From Falsirhodobacter sp051195255 (GTDB taxonomy: Bacteria; Pseudomonadota; Alphaproteobacteria; Rhodobacterales; Rhodobacteraceae): 64,000 nucleotides of DNA. The translations under genes and the position numbers were made by a program. This document shows positions 15,729-23,538 of this stretch, one piece after another. Positions within the stretch are counted from its first letter, which is position 1; every line of letters begins with the position of its first letter. The notes below the pieces were generated by a model, which was not told the origin of the DNA, made no database searches, and worked only from the letters and a program-made list of their open reading frames with translations. The DNA is taken from NCBI RefSeq assembly GCF_051195255.1, contig NZ_JBNJLK010000006.1:62001-126000 (forward strand), in the 5' to 3' direction.

Positions 15729-17672
15729 ATGCAAACAGAGGCAAAGCGCAGCGCAGGGTCACGCCGCGAACCGGCGGACCTGATGCGGTACAACGGATCG
15801 GCCACCACGGCCCGCCGCATCAGCCTGCCGACGCTGGCCACCATCGCGGGCGTCGTGGCGGTCGTCTACTTCGCCCAAAGCGTCTTCCTGCCGCTGGCCA
15901 TCGCGATGCTCCTGACCTTCGCGCTGTCTCCGCTGGCCACATGGCTGCGCAAGCTGGGCATCCCCAACCTGCCCGCCGTCCTCATCGTGGTGACGGTGGC
16001 CTTCGCGCTCGTCTGCTTCTTCGTGCTGATCGTGGCGACGCAGCTCACCACCCTCGCCACGAACCTGCCCACCTTCCAGGCGAACATCATCTCCAAGGTC
16101 GCCACCCTGCGCGACGCCAGCAGCGACACCAGCCTGCTGCGCCGCCTGTCCGACATGATCGCCGCCATCAACGCCCAGGTGGCCGCCCCCGACCCCGCCG
16201 CGGTCGCCAAGAACATCGTCGCCCCCCTTCAGGTGGAGGTGATCGAGCATCAGGGCCTGCTCGGCATGCTGCAAAGCCTCGTCCTGCCGCTGGTCAGCCC
16301 CATTGCCACCACCGGCCTCGTCATCGTGGTCGTGGTGTTCATGCTCCTCGAACGGACCGAGCTTCGCGACCGCTTCATCAAGCTCGTGGGCTCCGACGAC
16401 CTGCACCGCACCACCCAAGTGCTGCAGGAAGCCGGCCGCCGCGTCGGCCGCTACCTCCTGATCCAGCTGACCGTGAACATCATCTACGCCGTCCCCATCG
16501 GCGTCGGCCTCTGGCTCATCGGGGTCCCGAACGCGCTCCTCTGGGGCCTCCTCACCCTCGTGCTGCGCTTCGTTCCCTATATCGGCTCCATCCTTTCGGC
16601 CGCCTTTCCCCTCTTCCTCGCCTTCGCCGTGTCCCCCGGCTGGGGCGCGATCCTCTGGACCCTCGCCCTTTTCGGCTTCGTCGAACTCGTCACCAGCAAC
16701 GTGATCGAGCCGTGGCTCTACGGTTCCCGCACCGGCGTCAGCCCCCTCGCCATCATCGTGTCCGCCATCTTCTGGACCTGGCTCTGGGGACCGCTCGGCC
16801 TGATTCTCTCCACCCCCCTCACCGTGTGCCTCGTCGTGCTCGGCCGCCACATCCCGCAGTTCGAGCTGTTCGACATCCTCTTCGGCGACGAACCCGTCCT
16901 CGCCCCCCACGCCCGCCTCTACCAGCGCCTCCTCGCCGGCGACGTCCTCGAAGCCACCTCCCGCGCGGATGAGGCGCTGGAGGACATGTATATCGGCGAA
17001 TATTACCGCGACATCGGCATCCCCGCCCTCCTCATCGCCCACCACGACAAGCGCCGCGGCGTCCTCACCCACGAACAGGAGGATCGCCTGATCTTCGTCG
17101 CCGAGGCCATGGTCGCCGACCTCGCCGAGATCGCCGAAGACGATGCCGAAAAGGAGGTGGAGCAGGAGGTGAAGCAAGGCGAAGGCTTCTCCATCCTGTG
17201 CATGGGCGGCCGCACCGACCTCGACGACGTGTCCGCCCTCATGCTCGCCCAGACCATGAAGGCCGAAGGCGCCACCGCCGCCCACAACCCCCACAGCGAC
17301 CTCCCCCTCGCCCGCTTCCGCAACATCGGGGCCGAACAGTACAACTGCATCATCCTCAGCTACGTGGACCCCTCGCCAAGCCGCGCCTCCCTTCTCCACA
17401 TCCGGCGCATCAAGCAGGCGGCCCCCCACCTGCGCGTCGGCGTCGCCATCTGGGAAATGCCGAAGGACGCCCAGAACCGCGCCGACGCCCGCACGGGCGA
17501 CGCCTTCACCATCGCCGAAACCAAGCTGCAAGAGGCCCGGGACATCGGCGCCGACTTCGCCGTCAAGTCCTTCGAGGACCTGATGCGTGAAACCTTCAAG
17601 AAAGAGGCCCCGCGCACCATCGCCCCCGTCCACAGCCACATCCGGCGCGGCGCCTTCCGCATGGCGCGGTAA
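15729..17672 (+). CDS. AI-2E family transporter (PerM-like) with long C-terminal cytoplasmic domain
   Basis: A 647-residue inner-membrane protein. Residues about 30-375 form the AI-2E/PerM fold, with paired N-terminal helices and the conserved LRFVPYIGSILSA segment. The remaining 270 residues are hydrophilic and not part of the normal family domain (typical members are 340-400 residues). They contain an acidic stretch EIAEDDAEKEVEQEVKQGEG followed by what looks like a separate soluble fold. Similar long versions occur in Rhizobiales and Rhodobacteraceae. Transport substrate is unproven for most members. ATG 15729 is preceded by AGGGGAC. Confidence 0.88.
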   Translation: MQTEAKRSAGSRREPADLMRYNGSATTARRISLPTLATIAGVVAVVYFAQSVFLPLAIAMLLTFALSPLATWLRKLGIPNLPAVLIVVTVAFALVCFFVLIVATQLTTLATNLPTFQANIISKVATLRDASSDTSLLRRLSDMIAAINAQVAAPDPAAVAKNIVAPLQVEVIEHQGLLGMLQSLVLPLVSPIATTGLVIVVVVFMLLERTELRDRFIKLVGSDDLHRTTQVLQEAGRRVGRYLLIQLTVNIIYAVPIGVGLWLIGVPNALLWGLLTLVLRFVPYIGSILSAAFPLFLAFAVSPGWGAILWTLALFGFVELVTSNVIEPWLYGSRTGVSPLAIIVSAIFWTWLWGPLGLILSTPLTVCLVVLGRHIPQFELFDILFGDEPVLAPHARLYQRLLAGDVLEATSRADEALEDMYIGEYYRDIGIPALLIAHHDKRRGVLTHEQEDRLIFVAEAMVADLAEIAEDDAEKEVEQEVKQGEGFSILCMGGRTDLDDVSALMLAQTMKAEGATAAHNPHSDLPLARFRNIGAEQYNCIILSYVDPSPSRASLLHIRRIKQAAPHLRVGVAIWEMPKDAQNRADARTGDAFTIAETKLQEARDIGADFAVKSFEDLMRETFKKEAPRTIAPVHSHIRRGAFRMAR

Positions 17673-17744
17673 CCCTGCCCCGCCGCCTTTGTTGACTTGC
17701 CGCCCGATAACCCCCATTCGGTGGATGACCCCTTTTTCCGGAAC

Positions 17745-19199
17745 ATGATGCCCGACCTTCTCCAACCCTCCCGCAACTGCTGGCAGATCGCCCGCGCGGA
17801 CAACTTCTCGGTGATCGTGGACGCGGCGGATTATTTCGACGCCGCCCGCGCCGTGATGCAGCAGGCCGAAAAAAGCATCGTGATGGTGGGCTGGGACTTC
17901 GACGCCCGCATCCGCCTCGGCTCACTGGGCCTTCAGGACGGCGCCCCCACGAAGCTCGGCAACTTCATCCTCTGGCTCGCCGACCGCCGGCCCGAGCTGG
18001 AGATCCGGCTCCTCCAGTGGAACTCCGGCATGCTGCGCAACTGGCTGCGCGGCAACAACGCCTACTACCTCCTGCGCTGGAAGGCCCACAAGCGCATCAC
18101 CGCCCGCTTCGACGGCATCCACCCGCCGGCCGGTTCGCACCACCAGAAGCTTCTGGTCATCGACGACCGGGTGGCCTTCTGCGGCGGCATCGACATGACG
18201 CTGAAACGCTGGGACACGCGCGACCACCGCGACGACGAACCCGGCCGCGTCACCCCCTCGGGGCGCAAGCTGGAACCCTGGCATGACGCGACCAGCATCT
18301 GCGACGGCGACGCCGCAAGGGTGCTGGCCGACGTCTGCCGCCGCCGCTGGAAACGCGCCACAAACGAAACGCTGCCCCCCGTCACCGGCGGCCGCGCGTC
18401 CTGGCCGCAAGCGATCCGCCCGATGCTGCGGGACGTCGACATCGCCGTCGCCCGCAGCCGCCCCAAGATGGACGACCAGGAACCGGTGCACGAGATCGAG
18501 AGTCTCTACCTCGACATGATCGCTGCCGCGAAACGCTTCATCTACGCCGAAAGCCAGTATTTCGCCTCGCGCCGCATCGCTTCCGCCCTCGCCCGCCGCC
18601 TCGAAGAGCCGAACGGCCCCGAGGTGGTGATCGTCAACCCCGTCCGCGCCGATGGCTGGCTCGAACCCCTCGCGATGGACACCGCCCGCGCCCGCCTCGT
18701 CCAGTCACTGCAAAAGCACGATCCCCATGGCCGCTTCGGCATCTTCCACCCGGTGACCGCGAAGGAAAACCCGATCTACGTCCACGCCAAGACCATGATC
18801 GTGGACGATCGCCTGCTCCGCATCGGCTCGTCGAACTTCAACAACCGCTCCATGCGGCTCGATTCCGAATGCGACGTGGCGCTGGACGCCGCACAGGACC
18901 CCACCGGCGCCATGACGACCGAGATACGCGACCTGCGCCTCGGCCTCATGGCCGAACATCTCGGCTGCACGCCCGCTGACGTCACGCGCGAAATCGACGC
19001 CGGCGGCTCCCTTCTCGCCGCCGTCCACGCCCTGCGCGGTCCCGGCCGCTCCCTTGTCCCCTACCAGATTCCCGATCTCAACGGCCTCGAAGAATGGCTC
19101 GCGGATAATGAGATTCTCGATCCCGACGGCCCGGACGAGATTTTTGAAAGCCTCACCCGCCGCGGCCTCTTCCGCGGCCGCCTGCGCCGCCCCGACTGA
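17745..19199 (+). CDS. Phospholipase D-like / cardiolipin synthase-like protein
   Basis: A 484-residue PLD-superfamily enzyme with two HKD motifs: HHQKLLVIDD (about residue 135) and HAKTMIVDD (about 350). Each is followed by the family Gly-Ser/Asn pattern (FCGGIDM and IGSSNFNNRSM). This arrangement fits a phosphatidyltransferase or phospholipase acting on membrane lipids. No clear membrane helix or signal peptide is visible. ATG 17745 or the adjacent ATG 17748 is preferred over a TTG at 17697. A second, more distant PLD protein is at 34194-35786. Confidence 0.88.
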   Translation: MMPDLLQPSRNCWQIARADNFSVIVDAADYFDAARAVMQQAEKSIVMVGWDFDARIRLGSLGLQDGAPTKLGNFILWLADRRPELEIRLLQWNSGMLRNWLRGNNAYYLLRWKAHKRITARFDGIHPPAGSHHQKLLVIDDRVAFCGGIDMTLKRWDTRDHRDDEPGRVTPSGRKLEPWHDATSICDGDAARVLADVCRRRWKRATNETLPPVTGGRASWPQAIRPMLRDVDIAVARSRPKMDDQEPVHEIESLYLDMIAAAKRFIYAESQYFASRRIASALARRLEEPNGPEVVIVNPVRADGWLEPLAMDTARARLVQSLQKHDPHGRFGIFHPVTAKENPIYVHAKTMIVDDRLLRIGSSNFNNRSMRLDSECDVALDAAQDPTGAMTTEIRDLRLGLMAEHLGCTPADVTREIDAGGSLLAAVHALRGPGRSLVPYQIPDLNGLEEWLADNEILDPDGPDEIFESLTRRGLFRGRLRRPD

Positions 19200-19289
19200 C
19201 AGGTCTGCAGGCCCGAAGGCCGCCGAACGCGTCCCCGTCACCCGCATTCGGACGGTCGATCGCGACGCCGGCGCACAGGAACATCGCGG

Positions 19290-19306
19290 GGTTTCGTGGC
19301 GAAACC
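19290..19306. promoter_or_regulatory. parS-like palindrome, copy 1
   Basis: GGTTTCGTGGCGAAACC: 7-bp arms around a 3-base centre, ending one base before the rep stop codon. It is the leftmost of four copies of GGTTTCG-NNN-CGAAACC seen only in the replication and partition region; the other copies lie upstream of parA, inside parA and inside parB. This is the expected form of a ParB-binding centromere. Confidence 0.75.
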
Positions 19307-20548
19307 TCAGGCGTCCGGATCGAACACGCCGGGATGCAGGTCTTCCCAGAAGGCCAGAATGGCGGGCGCGTTCAGCGCGCTCATCCAGCCGTGCTTCTCG
19401 AAATCGTCGCGCGGCGCGCCCGACAGCCGGCTCAGGAACAGCCGCTTGTCGGCGTCGCGCTGCGTCGGGCTGCGCGCCGCCACCAACTCCTGGATGCGCC
19501 GCAACCGCCGCGCCCGCGCCGACACTTCCGGATCGGCCACAGGCTTCTCCGCCGCCACGCCGAACCCGTTCTTCAACGCGGCCGAAAGATAGCGCACCGG
19601 ATCGCGCACGCCTTCCTGCCCCGCCACGTAATCCAGCCGCCCGTCCACATGCCCCTCGCCATGCTCCGCGATCCACTGCCGCGCCAACCGGTCCGAGGTG
19701 CCCATCTTCCGCAGCCGCTCATAGGTCCCCGACCGGCGCACCCCTTCCCCGTCATCCAGGTCCAGGATCGCCAGTTGCGGGTTCTCCTCGATGCGAAAGC
19801 GGATGTCCATCACCGTCCGCCCCAGCTTGCGCGTTTCCGGCGTCACGATGATGTTCGACGTGCGGTTCACCTCCAGCACGGCCGGCTTGATGATCTTGGC
19901 GTTCAGATGCTTGAACACCTCGTAATACTCGCTGTCCGCCACCCCCATCAGCCGACGGAACGTGTCCAGGGGCCACCAGCCCGTGCTGCCCGTCCGCACG
20001 AAGCGATAACAGTTTTCATACAGCGCCAGCGCGTGCCCGCTCGTGAACCGCCGCTGGATGTTCAGGTTGATCAGCGCAAACACCTTCGGATCGTGCAGCT
20101 TTTCCGCCAGCGCCGGCGAATAGGCGTATTCGCACACGCCCCCCTTCAGCTTGGCATAGGACAGAAGGCTCGACACCCCCCATTCCTGCCGGCCCTGCTC
20201 GTCCAGCATGTCCCACTCGGCCACCGTCTCGGCCAGCCCGCGCAAGCTGGCCTTCAGCGTGTCCATGTCGTTTGAGTTGTAGCCGATCATCAGGCACAGC
20301 GTCCGTGCGTCGATCCGGTGCACCGGCTGCGTGATCAGCGTGTCATAGGCATTGAGCAGCAGCACGTTCGACAACCGCCGCTGCAACAGCGTCAGCTTGC
20401 CCGACACGTGGATCGCGGCCACATGCTTCTTCACCGCCCCCCGCCGCAACGCCCCGCTCAAACGCTCCCGCGGAATGTCCTCCATCGTCCGGTCCAACCC
20501 CTGCCTCCACCCACGCGCCCGGCCTTCTCCGGCCCGAATCACGCTCAC
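19307..20548 (-). CDS. Plasmid replication initiator, Rep_3 (RepB-type) family
   Basis: A 413-residue initiator that binds the iterons next to it and opens the origin. Tandem winged-helix domains of the Rep_3 superfamily are recognisable in LSNVLLLNAYDTLI, ALYENCYRFVRTGSTGWW, LDTFRRLMGV and the VFKHLNAKIIKPAVLEVN-like segment. The C-terminal 100 residues are charged and less conserved. The start is uncertain: GTG 20548, or ATG 20488 (MEDIPRE), which is close to the beginning of conserved sequence. It is transcribed away from parAB, with the origin between them. Rep_3 initiators are one of the standard replicase types of Rhodobacteraceae plasmids and chromids. Confidence 0.92.
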   Translation of the reverse strand: MSVIRAGEGRARGWRQGLDRTMEDIPRERLSGALRRGAVKKHVAAIHVSGKLTLLQRRLSNVLLLNAYDTLITQPVHRIDARTLCLMIGYNSNDMDTLKASLRGLAETVAEWDMLDEQGRQEWGVSSLLSYAKLKGGVCEYAYSPALAEKLHDPKVFALINLNIQRRFTSGHALALYENCYRFVRTGSTGWWPLDTFRRLMGVADSEYYEVFKHLNAKIIKPAVLEVNRTSNIIVTPETRKLGRTVMDIRFRIEENPQLAILDLDDGEGVRRSGTYERLRKMGTSDRLARQWIAEHGEGHVDGRLDYVAGQEGVRDPVRYLSAALKNGFGVAAEKPVADPEVSARARRLRRIQELVAARSPTQRDADKRLFLSRLSGAPRDDFEKHGWMSALNAPAILAFWEDLHPGVFDPDA

Positions 20549-20612
20549 CCGTCTTTTGAGTGAAGACTACGTGTTCGGGTACCCGCCCGCAACGCCCGCG
20601 CAGGAACCTTGA

Positions 20613-20682
20613 AAGGCACCCGTTTACAGGATGCCCCTTCCCGCACCCCAAACTCGAAGGTATCCGTTTACAGGATCACCCC
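20613..20682 (-). repeat. Two iteron-like copies in the opposite orientation, 44 bp apart
   Basis: CCGTTTACAGGAT occurs at about 20620-20632 and again at about 20664-20676. Its core is the reverse complement of the CCTGTAAACGG-like iteron core. The 44-base spacing is twice the 22-bp iteron period, so they belong to the same phased array but point toward rep. They may serve rep autoregulation or handcuffing. Confidence 0.65.
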
Positions 20683-20752
20683 TCCCCGCCCGCCCCGTAA
20701 AGCCCCCGCAAATCCCCAACACCCCCACCTTTCCCCCCGATCCACCCCTTTT

Positions 20753-20836
20753 TCCCGCGAATCGGCACCCAATCCCCCGTATTCAGGCACCCTTCGCCCC
20801 GTAAACGGGCACCCAAAGCCCCGTAAACGGGCACCC
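20753..20836 (+). repeat. Four tandem iterons with 22-bp period
   Basis: Four 18-base units begin at 20753, 20775, 20797 and 20819, exactly 22 bases apart. The last two are identical (CCCCGTAAACGGGCACCC). The second is CCCCGTATTCAGGCACCC and the first TCCCGCGAATCGGCACCC. All share the GGCACCC end, so similarity rises toward parA. Two helical turns between units places them on one DNA face, as for Rep_3 initiator binding. Confidence 0.9.
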
Positions 20837-20920
20837 GATGAACGGTAACTTGTTGACGCATATGGATAATCATAGGGTCAAAGATTCTAAAGATCAGAAA
20901 GAATTGCAAAGCACCTTGTC

Positions 20921-20937
20921 GGTTTCGCTGCGAAACC
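20921..20937. promoter_or_regulatory. parS-like palindrome, copy 2 (upstream of parA)
   Basis: GGTTTCGCTGCGAAACC, perfect 7-bp arms, about 100 bases before the parA start. It lies in an AT-rich segment likely to hold the parAB promoter, so binding by ParB here could also autoregulate the operon. Confidence 0.8.
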
Positions 20938-21038
20938 TCTTATTTTTAACGACCTGCAGCCAAGATGATTCCCAAGTCGTTTTGAATGTGCGATGAACTT
21001 GGCAACATCAGCGCAAACCGCGCACATGAGGGACATGA

Positions 21039-22439
21039 ATGAGTGGCAAGCCCGACCTGCCCCCCTATTTCGGCATCGATCCGGCCGCCGCCGCCGCCCG
21101 TCTGGCCGAGCCGATCGACACCGCCCGCTTCGCCAAGGCCGCCGCCTTCGCCATGCGGGGCCGTGACGACCTCGCCCGCCGAGGCTACGCCCCCGACGGC
21201 AAGAAGCGCCTCCGCAAGTTCTCCACGTGGGAGATCTGCAAGTACCTGATCCCCGTCGCCGCCGGCCACCTCCGCCGCGTCCTCAAGGCCAACCCGGCTC
21301 TGCCCCAAGGTGTCGGTGAAGGTCCGGCCAAGCGGTTCAGCCTCGAAGAAGTTCTCGCCCTCCGCGCCCATTTCGCCACACAAGGCGCCGGCTGGCGCGA
21401 ATACAAGACCTGGCGGCCCGAGGGGCTCCCCGCCAAGGTCCTGGCCGTGGCGAACTTCAAGGGCGGCGTCGGCAAAAGCTCCACCTGCGCCCATCTGGCG
21501 ATGTCGGCGGCCCTGGACGGCTACCGGGTGCTGGTGATTGATCTCGACAGCCAGGGGTCGATGACCTCCATCATGGGCGGTACGGTGGCGGACGAATGGC
21601 AGACGGCGTTCCCCCTCCTCGCCCGCGACTTCGCCCTTCATGTGGAGGAGGAGAACCGCGTGCGCGAGGCGGCGGGCCAGTCGCTCATTCCCTTGGACGA
21701 GACATTGACCGAGGCGCTGAAGGTTTCGCCGCGAAACCTGATCCAGAGCACCCACTGGCCGAACATCGACCTGATCGGGGCGCAGTTGAACCTGTACTGG
21801 GCGGAGTTCCAGATTCCGGTCTGGCGGATGCAGCTACGGGGCTGGGCGCTTTGGGACAGCCTGGGCAACGCCTTGTCCGAGGCGGGCATTCTGGACGAGT
21901 ATGACATCGTTCTTCTGGATACGCCTCCGGCCCTCGGCTACCTCACGATCAACGCGCTCGCGGCGGCAGACATCCTGCTGGTGCCGCTGGGCGCCTCGTT
22001 CCTCGAATTCGATTCGACGGGGCGGTTCTTCGACATGATCTATTCGACCTTCGCCTCGATCGAAGAAGGCGAAAACCGGGCCCGGCGGGAGGCGGGGTTG
22101 CCGGAGATCGGGTTCCAGTGGGACGCGGTTCGGGCGCTGATCACCCGGTTCGATCCGGCGCAGCAGACCGATCTGGCCAATGTGGTGCAGGCCTATTTCG
22201 GGGACTTCATGACCACCTTCCGGCAGGAGATGACGGCCATGGTCGGCCAGGCCGGGGAGCAGGTGTCGGGCATTTACGAGGCGGATTACCGGAACTTCAA
22301 CCGCGACACCTATGTTCGGGGGCGGGAAACGTTCGACCGGACCTGGGCCGAGGTGAAGGAGATCATCCTTGGGACATGGTGGCGGGACATGAAGCTGGCG
22401 GAGGCCGAGGCCGAAGCGGCGGCGGGCAAGGAGGGGTAA
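21039..22439 (+). CDS. parA: ParA partition ATPase
   Basis: A 466-residue plasmid partition ATPase. The N-terminal 120 residues include a helix-turn-helix-like region (RKFSTWEICKYLIPVAAGHL), as in ParA proteins that repress their own operon. The deviant Walker A is FKGGVGKSST (about residue 142), and the Walker B region is VLLDTPPALGYLTINAL. With ParB it moves the replicon copies on the nucleoid. The start is ATG 21039 after GAGGGA. parB follows after 3 bases. Base composition changes within this gene: the first third is C-rich on the plus strand and the rest G-rich. Confidence 0.93.
   Translation: MSGKPDLPPYFGIDPAAAAARLAEPIDTARFAKAAAFAMRGRDDLARRGYAPDGKKRLRKFSTWEICKYLIPVAAGHLRRVLKANPALPQGVGEGPAKRFSLEEVLALRAHFATQGAGWREYKTWRPEGLPAKVLAVANFKGGVGKSSTCAHLAMSAALDGYRVLVIDLDSQGSMTSIMGGTVADEWQTAFPLLARDFALHVEEENRVREAAGQSLIPLDETLTEALKVSPRNLIQSTHWPNIDLIGAQLNLYWAEFQIPVWRMQLRGWALWDSLGNALSEAGILDEYDIVLLDTPPALGYLTINALAAADILLVPLGASFLEFDSTGRFFDMIYSTFASIEEGENRARREAGLPEIGFQWDAVRALITRFDPAQQTDLANVVQAYFGDFMTTFRQEMTAMVGQAGEQVSGIYEADYRNFNRDTYVRGRETFDRTWAEVKEIILGTWWRDMKLAEAEAEAAAGKEG
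21722..21738. promoter_or_regulatory. parS-like palindrome, copy 3 (inside parA)
   Basis: GGTTTCGCCGCGAAACC, perfect arms, embedded in parA where it encodes KVSPRNL. Its presence within a coding frame, using codons that complete the palindrome, suggests selection for the site itself. Confidence 0.7.
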
Positions 22440-22442
22440 GCC

Positions 22443-23537
22443 ATGGCAAAGCGCATGAAGCTGGAGGCGCCGAGCGCCGACGATCTGGCCCGGATGGAGT
22501 CGGAGTTTCGCCGCGAAACCTCCCCCCGCGGGATGATGGCGGCGCCGATCGCGCAGGTGGCGGCGGACACGGCGCGGGCCCATGATCCGCGCGATGCGGA
22601 GGTGCGCGCGGCCAGTGCACGGGATCGTAACGATGCCGAGCGTCTGCGCGAGGCGGAGGGACGGGGGCTGGTGCTTCTGGAGATCCCGCTGGAGCGGGTG
22701 GAGGCGGAGGCCATCGTGCGCGACCGGATGGCGCTGGATCCGGAGTCGATGAAGGAGTTGCAGCTTTCGATCGCGGCGCAGGGCTTGCGGCTGCCGGTGG
22801 AGGTGTTCCGTTTGCCGGGGGCGGCGGGGCAGGGGGAGCGTTACGGGCTTTTGTCGGGCTATCGCCGGTTGCGGGCGGTGCAGAACCTGCGGGGGCTGAC
22901 GGGGGACGCGAAATACGACACGATCCGCGCCATCCTGCGGGAGCCGGAGGCCATGGGCGGGACCTTTGCCGCGATGGTGGAGGAGAACGAGGTTCGGGCA
23001 GGTCTTTCGCATTTCGAGCGGGGGCGGATCGCGGTGATTGCGGCGCAGCAGGGGGCGTTCCCGAATGTGGAGGCGGCGGTGGACGCGCTGTTCCCCGTGG
23101 CGTCGAAGGGGAAGCGGTCGAAGATCCGGTCCTTTGCGCTGATCTTCGAGGAGTTGGGGGACATGCTTTTGTTCCCCGACGCGCTGCGCGAGAAGGACGG
23201 GTTGCGGCTGGCGGGCGCCTTGCGCGAAGGGCATGAAGGGCGGCTGCGCGAGGCGCTGGCCGACGGATCGCCGGAAACGCCGGCGGAGGAGCTGGCGGTG
23301 CTGGAAGAGGCAATGGGCAATCTGGGACCTGCGCCGGTGCGCCCGTCGCGTGGGGGGCGGCCCCGGACGCGGGCACCCCAGACGGGGCGGAGCGCGAGCG
23401 GGGCCAATGGCTTCGGGTTGCGGTCGGGGCGCGACGCGAAGGGATGGTTCATCCGCTTTGAGGGCGAGCGGGTGGACGCGGAGCTGGTGGACGTGGCCTT
23501 GCGGGAGCTGGAGCGGCTTTTGTCGCCCTCTCACTAG
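22443..23537 (+). CDS. parB: ParB partition protein
   Basis: A 364-residue ParB/Spo0J-family DNA-binding protein. The CTP-binding N-domain is visible as the IPLERV start, then the GYRRLRAVQNL box (the GERRxRA equivalent, about residue 140) and ENEVRAGLSHFERGR, followed by the helix-turn-helix that reads parS. The C-terminus ends in a short dimerisation region preceded by an Arg/Gly-rich linker (SRGGRPRTRAPQTGR). It is transcribed with parA, and it contains one parS-like site near its own 5' end. Confidence 0.92.
   Translation: MAKRMKLEAPSADDLARMESEFRRETSPRGMMAAPIAQVAADTARAHDPRDAEVRAASARDRNDAERLREAEGRGLVLLEIPLERVEAEAIVRDRMALDPESMKELQLSIAAQGLRLPVEVFRLPGAAGQGERYGLLSGYRRLRAVQNLRGLTGDAKYDTIRAILREPEAMGGTFAAMVEENEVRAGLSHFERGRIAVIAAQQGAFPNVEAAVDALFPVASKGKRSKIRSFALIFEELGDMLLFPDALREKDGLRLAGALREGHEGRLREALADGSPETPAEELAVLEEAMGNLGPAPVRPSRGGRPRTRAPQTGRSASGANGFGLRSGRDAKGWFIRFEGERVDAELVDVALRELERLLSPSH
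22504..22520. promoter_or_regulatory. parS-like palindrome, copy 4 (inside parB)
   Basis: AGTTTCGCCGCGAAACC, one base different from the perfect palindrome at the outermost position, encoding FRRET of ParB. It is the rightmost of the four copies. Confidence 0.6.
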
Positions 23538-23538
23538 G

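Larger units (their letters stand above)
20549..20870. other. Replication origin (oriV) with iterons, AT-rich segment and DnaA-box-like site
   Basis: The gap between rep and parA is non-coding and holds iteron copies (separate entries), a C-rich spacer and then an abrupt AT-rich stretch (from about 20842). TATGGATAA at 20861-20869 reads TTATCCATA on the minus strand, one base from the DnaA box TTATCCACA. This layout of initiator gene, iterons, DnaA site and AT-rich segment is that of an iteron-controlled origin. GC skew changes sign close by. Confidence 0.85.

Noticed and set aside
17692..17715. TTGACT followed by ATAACC before the phospholipase D gene as a promoter
   Set aside because: Spacing between the two elements is about 9 bases, too short for a sigma-70 promoter.
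15759..17765. 668-codon minus-strand frame opposite the AI-2E gene
   Set aside because: Gly/Asp/Glu/His-rich mirror translation of a well-supported transporter.
20842..20880. TTGACG at 20854 as the -35 of a parAB promoter
   Set aside because: No -10 at an acceptable distance; the AT-rich stretch is better explained as origin DNA, and the promoter remains unplaced.
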